DNA of 64,000 bases from Trichodelitschia bisporula (lineage: Eukaryota; Ascomycota; Dothideomycetes; Phaeotrichales; Phaeotrichaceae): assembly GCA_010356995.1 (NCBI GenBank), contig ML996709.1, positions 138,606 through 202,605 of the forward strand, read 5' to 3'. Shown one piece after another: positions 59,339 through 64,000 of this stretch. Made by a program: the position numbers and the translations under genes. A model generated the notes under the pieces. That model searched no databases. It worked only from the letters and a program-made list of their open reading frames with translations, and was not told the origin of the DNA. Each line of letters starts with the position of its first letter. Positions within the stretch are counted from its first letter, which is position 1.

Positions 59339-61303
59339 TTAGGCCCATGGGCAACCCATCGGTTGGCCCTTAGGTACAGCGTACGGACCAAAGTCCACAT
59401 TTTCCTCCTCCAGGCGAGCGAGCGGCTTTTCCTTTGGTTTACCCGTCTTGTTGACTACCTTCAATGGTTTGAGCTCTTGCGCAAGCTTACTGTCAGAAAT
59501 GGCTCTTTGGCCCGTCTGAGAACTCCCACCTATTTCAGTGTTTTCCGTTCCTTCAAAGCTCAGAGGGCCCAGCTTTGGGCTGCAGTACGGCTTGATCGTA
59601 TCTTCGTCCTCAGTTTCCTGCCCCTGTTTAGTCTTGAATAGTTTGGTAGCAGACGAACTAACCTCTGGAATGTCTGCGTCACTCTTTCCGGGTTGCTGGG
59701 CCGCTAAATCCGCATTCGCGCGGACAATGATCTCCTTGACCGCAGTCTTTGTTTCGGCCTTGCCCTTGGTTTGACCTTCACTCGACATGGAATGTCCGGG
59801 GGCATAGTCAGAGGTCTGACTCAGCTCAATCGTTTTCATTATGGTGTCAGCCGGCGGAGGGTCCCCGCGAGTCTCGGCACGGGTGCACTCGGTCCGCAAT
59901 CCAAGCCATCCATACCACGGGAGACCAGAGTCAGTATGCGAGCTTGTAGTGGTTGTGAAACCACTGTTGACAGCCGCAGGTTTTGGTGGAAGCGGCACTC
60001 CCGCAGTATCGGATCCACGGGGACTGTCGACGGTCTCCTCGCGGCTCGTAACCCAGTGCATTATCAAGACGTTGAAAAGGACTGGATGTTAGCCGGGAAC
60101 GCATCATTTAGTAAAACTTACTGTCGGCCAAACAGCACGTCAAACATACCCAAGCCAGTTCACCATCCCGGGCCGCCAGCACCGATAGGTTGGTGACACT
60201 ACTCGTTAGAGTTGCGAAGCTTCCGATCAGAGACCGCACCGCGATGCGGCGCAGCTTTGGGTTGCTGTTGGTGCGGTAGGAGTAGAGAGCACGGACGTGT
60301 ACGACGAAATAGCCGGTCAGGTAGCAATTGATGACGATCTCGAAGACAATCATTGGAATAAGTGCCTTACGCGCGATGCCTATCACGCACATGCCCTTGA
60401 CATTGAAGAAGTGAATGCGGTAAAGGTAAGTGATTATGAAGATCGTGGAGTAGCATGCTTCTCTGTCAGGATCCTGTCTACAAAGCACAATACAACTCAC
60501 CTCCGGTCCCGATGGCGTTTGCAAGGTACACTTTGTCCTTAATCCGAGGAACACGCCGGCCGCCAACAATGCGCTTTGACGTCAGCCTTGCGGGAGCTCC
60601 ATCTTCGGGACTTACAGCTTTCTCTACGAAGTAGTAGTACAGCAGGATCTTCGTCGTCAAGTAGAAGGTGAGGCCTAGTAGTCAGCCTAATTCAACTTTG
60701 TAAGAGGCTTCTTACAAAGCAATATAGAGGCGTGGCACATGCTCCCGGAGATATTGACACCGACGCCATACCGGATGACACCCGAGACGAAGCAGAAGAT
60801 GAACGAATCCACAAACATCAGGAGCAGCACTATCGCAATTTCTGATCAGTAGGGAGAATTCATGAGGATGAGGTGCAGGAGTACAAACGGATTGAACTCA
60901 GAGGGATTTTCAGCCACTCAGAGGGACTAGGCCAGCGACGGACTAGGTATGTCAGTACATGCTTGTCCTTTACGGGGGGTAACTTACAGAGGCACACAGT
61001 GATGGCAGGAAGAGTAATGAAATACAGGGCCACAGAGAAGACATTTCCGAGGGTTGGAACTTGCCCCCCATGGACATTGCTGCTGGTAGGGTTGGTGGCC
61101 GCCCGCAGGTTGCCGTAGGGCTTGATGCCAGCCATAGGGATGAATGTGAAGGGGTAGGCTCGAGGGACGAAGAAGTTTCTAGGTCGTAGAGGGCCTGCGA
61201 CGCATAGTGATGGTGAAGAGGGTGAGGTATCGTGGGGTTGAGAGTGGTGGAAGGCACTAAAGCCTTCAACAGTGGTATCCTCGGGGTGAGGAAGGAGCGA
61301 CAT
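59339..61303 (-). CDS. seven-helix fungal membrane protein (unknown function)
   Basis: Six exons are inferred: 61303-60988, 60942-60889, 60841-60716, 60674-60501, 60460-60122 and 60081-59339, giving 583 residues. All five introns (40-47 nt) interrupt codons after the first base, and the total is an exact number of codons. Hydrophobic segments lie around VFSVALYFITLPAITVCLF, IAIVLLLMFVDSFIFCFVSG, CLTFYLTTKILLYYYFVE, STIFIITYLYRIHFF, ALIPMIVFEIVINCYLTGYF, LIGSFATLTSSVTNLSVLAA and WVCLTCCLADILFNVLIMHW. This resembles a widespread uncharacterised fungal membrane family with a CVIG...NCYLT pattern. The C-terminal tail (about 240 residues) is hydrophilic and probably cytosolic. A receptor-like role is suggested only by topology. 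The ATG at 61303 is plausible, but further upstream exons cannot be excluded. The first 100 residues lack similarity. Confidence 0.8.
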
Positions 61304-61940
61304 GGGGAGGGTGAGCTCACGGCCAGGAAGGAGCGAGCAACGAAAGATAAACGATGCACCAGAAGATGCATGATAGGCATGTCACAAAGAAGTGCATCAA
61401 TTCCACCGATCCACTTGCGAACAAGATGGTGAGGCCGTGACTTCTGGTGCAGTCTGCAGCCCATCGAGGATAGCAGCGAGTCCCCGTCAACGAGCAAGAG
61501 CCCCTGTCTCCCAAACTTTGAGAGCAAGAGTAGAGGGCTGAAACAATCATTGGACATCGAGGATAATCATGCTCTGGTTGTGGTGGGGCGAGAAAAGATG
61601 ACATATGGGAGGCGGAGTTTGTCGGGCGGCTGCAAGAGAGCTATCGAAGAGCCACCGAGAGGCATTCTGGACGAAACGGCGGCAATGGGCCAGTATCGGT
61701 AGGCAAGCAAGCAAGAGACATCGATCTGAGCCGCCCGTGGGTGGGAAAGCAGAGCGCAGCCAAGGGCCAGGCTGAGGGTTAGTTGCGGAAAGCGCGTTGA
61801 CGAGAAAGAGGCAGCGCGACTCCCTTTTCTGTCACGACCCCACGACGAACAAAATCAACAAATACCCTTCACCTCCTACTCTGTTCCTCTTCCATTTTGT
61901 TCCGCACGTTTTAACGTCGCATATCTATCTCCATTGTTCC
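61304..61940. promoter_or_regulatory. divergent promoter region
   Basis: About 640 bp separate the seven-helix protein (-) from the DUF3445 gene (+). No specific element is recognised. Confidence 0.4.
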
Positions 61941-63093
61941 ATGATAACATCTTCTTCAATTACTCATCTATTGCTAGTGGAAGTCATGCCTTTCCTCAGT
62001 TAGTTGACATCTCACAGTACACGTATTAGCTTTACTTACGGGTTTTGCTCTCAGAGAAAATCCAGCAGGCCGTTTCCAAATTGCGTGCAGGCTTGCCATC
62101 CAAAGAGTTCATCTGGGTAAGCTTCTCCACGTTTGCATCGGCCTGTCAGGCGACCTACTCACACTTGTCAGCCATATGAAACAGACACGGAATGGCTCAT
62201 CGTCGACCATGAGAACCTCAAGTTGCAAGGTCTCCGGCGGTGGGAGATCCTGCGCTCCTTCAAGAGATGCGTTCTTATGGTCGATGACGACCCAGATGTA
62301 CACCTAGCTTGTGACGAGCTTCTCCGAATTGTCACCATCAACCTGGCGACTACCCGACCAAACAGATTCCGTCTTGACGCCACCGGCACCAGGCGGTATA
62401 TCGAGAACATGATAACTGGCGAGGACGTCTTATCGATCCTCCATTCACCAAGCATCCATTAGAGAAACTGGTAGATCTCGCGGTGGAGGATTTCTTCATC
62501 TTCGTGCCCAACCCAGATGGGGAGTATCGTCTGTGAGTGCTACGCCTGTTGGCCGGTTTAGACTCACGCAAGTAGACAAGCTGCTATTGAGCTCTTCCCG
62601 TTCGGATGGGAAGTGAACGACAACTTCGGATCGACGGCCGCCGAGCTGGATTACACAGAGTGAGTTGCTTGTTCACGATGAGATAGGATGCTGACACGAC
62701 AGGTTTCTCCGCGGTATTTCCAAAGGGCCCGTCCTGAACTGTTACATGACGGGCTTCCAAGCTGACATTTCTGCTCAGCATCTTCGGACGAAGTACTTCG
62801 TTCGGGACTCCGAATATTTCTTTCCGGATGGCCTGCACCAGCTGACAGCGGAGAACCTAGTAGCCCGACGCCTGACAATAAACTTCAGGAAGCTGCCAGT
62901 CTCCGGCGCTCTGGTTACCGTGGCCCACACGCGCTTGAAGCATTTGACCGACCATACCGACCAGGAACTACGCCAGCTGGTGAAGGAGCTCAACTCAATG
63001 CCGGTTGAGTTATTGAGCCATACTAGCCGCGCCCTTTGGGATGGCCTGGTCCGGGAGTACCGCCGCTCTAGACAGTCCTACCGATCAACTTAA
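61941..63093 (+). pseudogene. DUF3445 / heme-dependent oxidative N-demethylase-like gene, apparently frame-disrupted
   Basis: Exons are inferred as 61941-61998, 62055-62116, 62172 to about 62574, then from about 62621, and from 62702 to 63093. Family features (PF11927) are PYETDTEWLIVDHEN, RFRLDATGTRRYIENMITGE, HPLEKLVDLAVEDFFIFVPN, ELFPFGWEV, and RRLTINFRKLPVSGALVTVA near the C-terminus. Between about 62428 and 62459 the reading frame changes: the first block runs to a TAG at 62460, while HPLEKLVDL is in another frame. A 53-nt intron at 62371-62423 (GTCTTG donor, GCGAG acceptor) would bridge the frames but would remove the conserved RLDATG...MITGE block. A one-base indel, real or from sequencing, is more likely. 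Relatives oxidise methylamines using heme. The stop at 63091 lies directly before an NLR-like remnant. Confidence 0.65.
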
Positions 63094-63094
63094 C

Positions 63095-63567
63095 CTGAAA
63101 AAATGGAGTACCTCTTTTAGAGAGTTGACTCGTTACGCTTACCGAAAAGACCGGTCCATTCTGAATACGTGGCTCCATACTTTTGACTTCATATATCAAA
63201 AGAGGCCTTCAGCGGCCCGGCTGCTCTCATTTATGAGCGTCTTTCACGGCCAGACAATTCCGAAAGACGTCCTGTTCGGAAATTATGAAGAGCCGGGTGA
63301 CCCCGAGCCTGGCCTTGACGAGCAAAAGCTCGCCTTTGAGAAGGACGTGGTCATGATCCTGGGCTTCTCTCTTCTGCAAAACTGAGGAGAAAGCAAGTTC
63401 GAGATGCATCATCTTGTACAGCTCACAACCCAGCAGTGGGTTGAGAAGCGCACATCTCCAGGCTCACCAATGGATCTCGTTTTCATGCCGAACACCTCCT
63501 CTGCAACGGACCCCTGTGATATTTTGACAGCTTACATTGACTATGAATTGGCCGGAGCGACATGTTA
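63095..63567 (+). pseudogene. 5'-truncated NLR-like (NB-ARC/TPR) remnant
   Basis: One plus-strand frame reads like the region C-terminal to the NB-ARC in fungal STAND/NLR proteins. NTWLHTFDFIYQKRPSAARL is followed by LSFMSVFHGQTIPKDVLFGN, an acidic insert, then FEKDVVMILGFSLLQN and FEMHHLVQLTTQQWVEK. In intact relatives this is the winged-helix segment ending in the FEMH-x-LVQ-x-A motif before TPRs. Here the nucleotide-binding part is absent upstream, because the preceding DNA belongs to the DUF3445 gene. A TGA at 63383-63385 interrupts the frame just before ESKFEMH, and the frame ends near 63567 without clear TPRs. It is therefore a fragment left by rearrangement or unequal recombination. 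Confidence 0.7.
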
Positions 63568-64000
63568 GTGAGTTCTCAGAATGCTAAGCAGACTAACCTT
63601 TGACCACTCGTGTCCAGACTTCTGGGTCTCCATTTAGACTCATGATTCTTCATCCTTGCCACTGGCAGGGGCCATCGAAGCCTCAGGAGCCTGTGAGTAG
63701 TCTGTGTTCACTTCAAGTTGCGCCACAAATTTCTCCAACTCACAGACCCTTTGGGCCATTTTGGGCCACATCCAGTCCTAACGAACCTATTTTTCTCAAC
63801 TTTGAGAACTGCGACTAGATATAAAAACCCAGGACTTTTCCAACCTCGATAATCCCCCGATCGGTCAAGCCGATCACGTCCCAGTCCAACGTTGACTTCA
63901 TGGAGGCAACACACTCAGCGGAAAGATGGCTGGAGTTGCATGACATGTCCATGAGACGCTGGTTCCAAGGTTACGCTATTGATCCGGTCCAAACTCTCGA
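63568..64000. other. right-edge sequence without a recognised gene
   Basis: Short frames only. The last bases (from about 63895) open a frame with MEATHSAERWLELHDMSMRR-like sequence that may belong to a gene continuing outside the window. Confidence 0.35.

Overview
The window reads as nuclear DNA of a filamentous ascomycete (Pezizomycotina). Genes carry many short GT-AG introns of about 40-60 nt with recognisable branch sites. The protein families are those of this group: a Zn2Cys6 regulator with a fungal transcription-factor domain, a VWA-Hint protein, a cyanovirin-like lectin, a DUF3445 oxidase and a remnant of a fungal NLR-like protein. Exon boundaries below were worked out by hand from splice signals, reading phase and family conservation. 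No organism name can be given from the sequence alone.

Layout: 1-3.9 kb is a long gene-free upstream region with homopolymer tracts. 3.9-6.9 kb holds a Zn2Cys6 transcription factor (+). 8.35-10.1 kb is glutamate decarboxylase (+), convergent with a VWA-Vint (Hint) protein (-, 10.75-13.2 kb). 14.97-15.39 kb is a small CVNH lectin (+). 16.4-20.7 kb is an accessory block with two related proline-rich ORFs on the minus strand, minisatellites and tandem duplications; one ORF crosses a scaffold gap that looks artificial. 21.3-24.5 kb is SPT20 of SAGA (+). 24.98 kb is an intron-bearing tRNA-Ser(GCU), followed by a nest of decayed transposon pieces (25.8-27.05 kb).

29.9-33.1 kb encodes a glutamine-rich fungal protein of unknown function (+), and 33.6-35.65 kb an Mss116-like mitochondrial DEAD-box helicase (+) whose tail is interrupted by a gap. 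36.1-40.2 kb is an unusual repeat zone: a short inverted repeat, a long near-symmetric hairpin, and about twelve diverged tandem units of roughly 255 bp whose minus strand repeatedly spells an ankyrin-like motif.

40.3-62 kb returns to dense housekeeping genes: RCM1 (25S rRNA m5C methyltransferase, -), APC4 (-), RET2/delta-COP (-), a large acidic protein (+), a NIPA-type magnesium transporter (+, gap inside an intron), an ANK-PH-OSBP oxysterol-binding protein (-), ATP12 (-) and a seven-helix membrane protein (-). The right edge holds a DUF3445 (heme-dependent oxidative N-demethylase-like) gene with an apparent frame problem, directly abutting a 5'-truncated NLR-like NB-ARC/TPR remnant.

Functionally the genes are mostly independent housekeeping units: chromatin and transcription, mitochondrial RNA and ATP synthase assembly, vesicle coat, cell cycle and lipid transfer. 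They are separated by two accessory zones (about 13-29 kb and 36-40 kb) and a third starting at the right end. I see no operon-like pathway cluster. The best candidates for something undescribed are the 36.5-40.2 kb hairpin plus tandem array and the paired proline-rich ORFs with a shared IPLP-x-SR-x-GSS motif.
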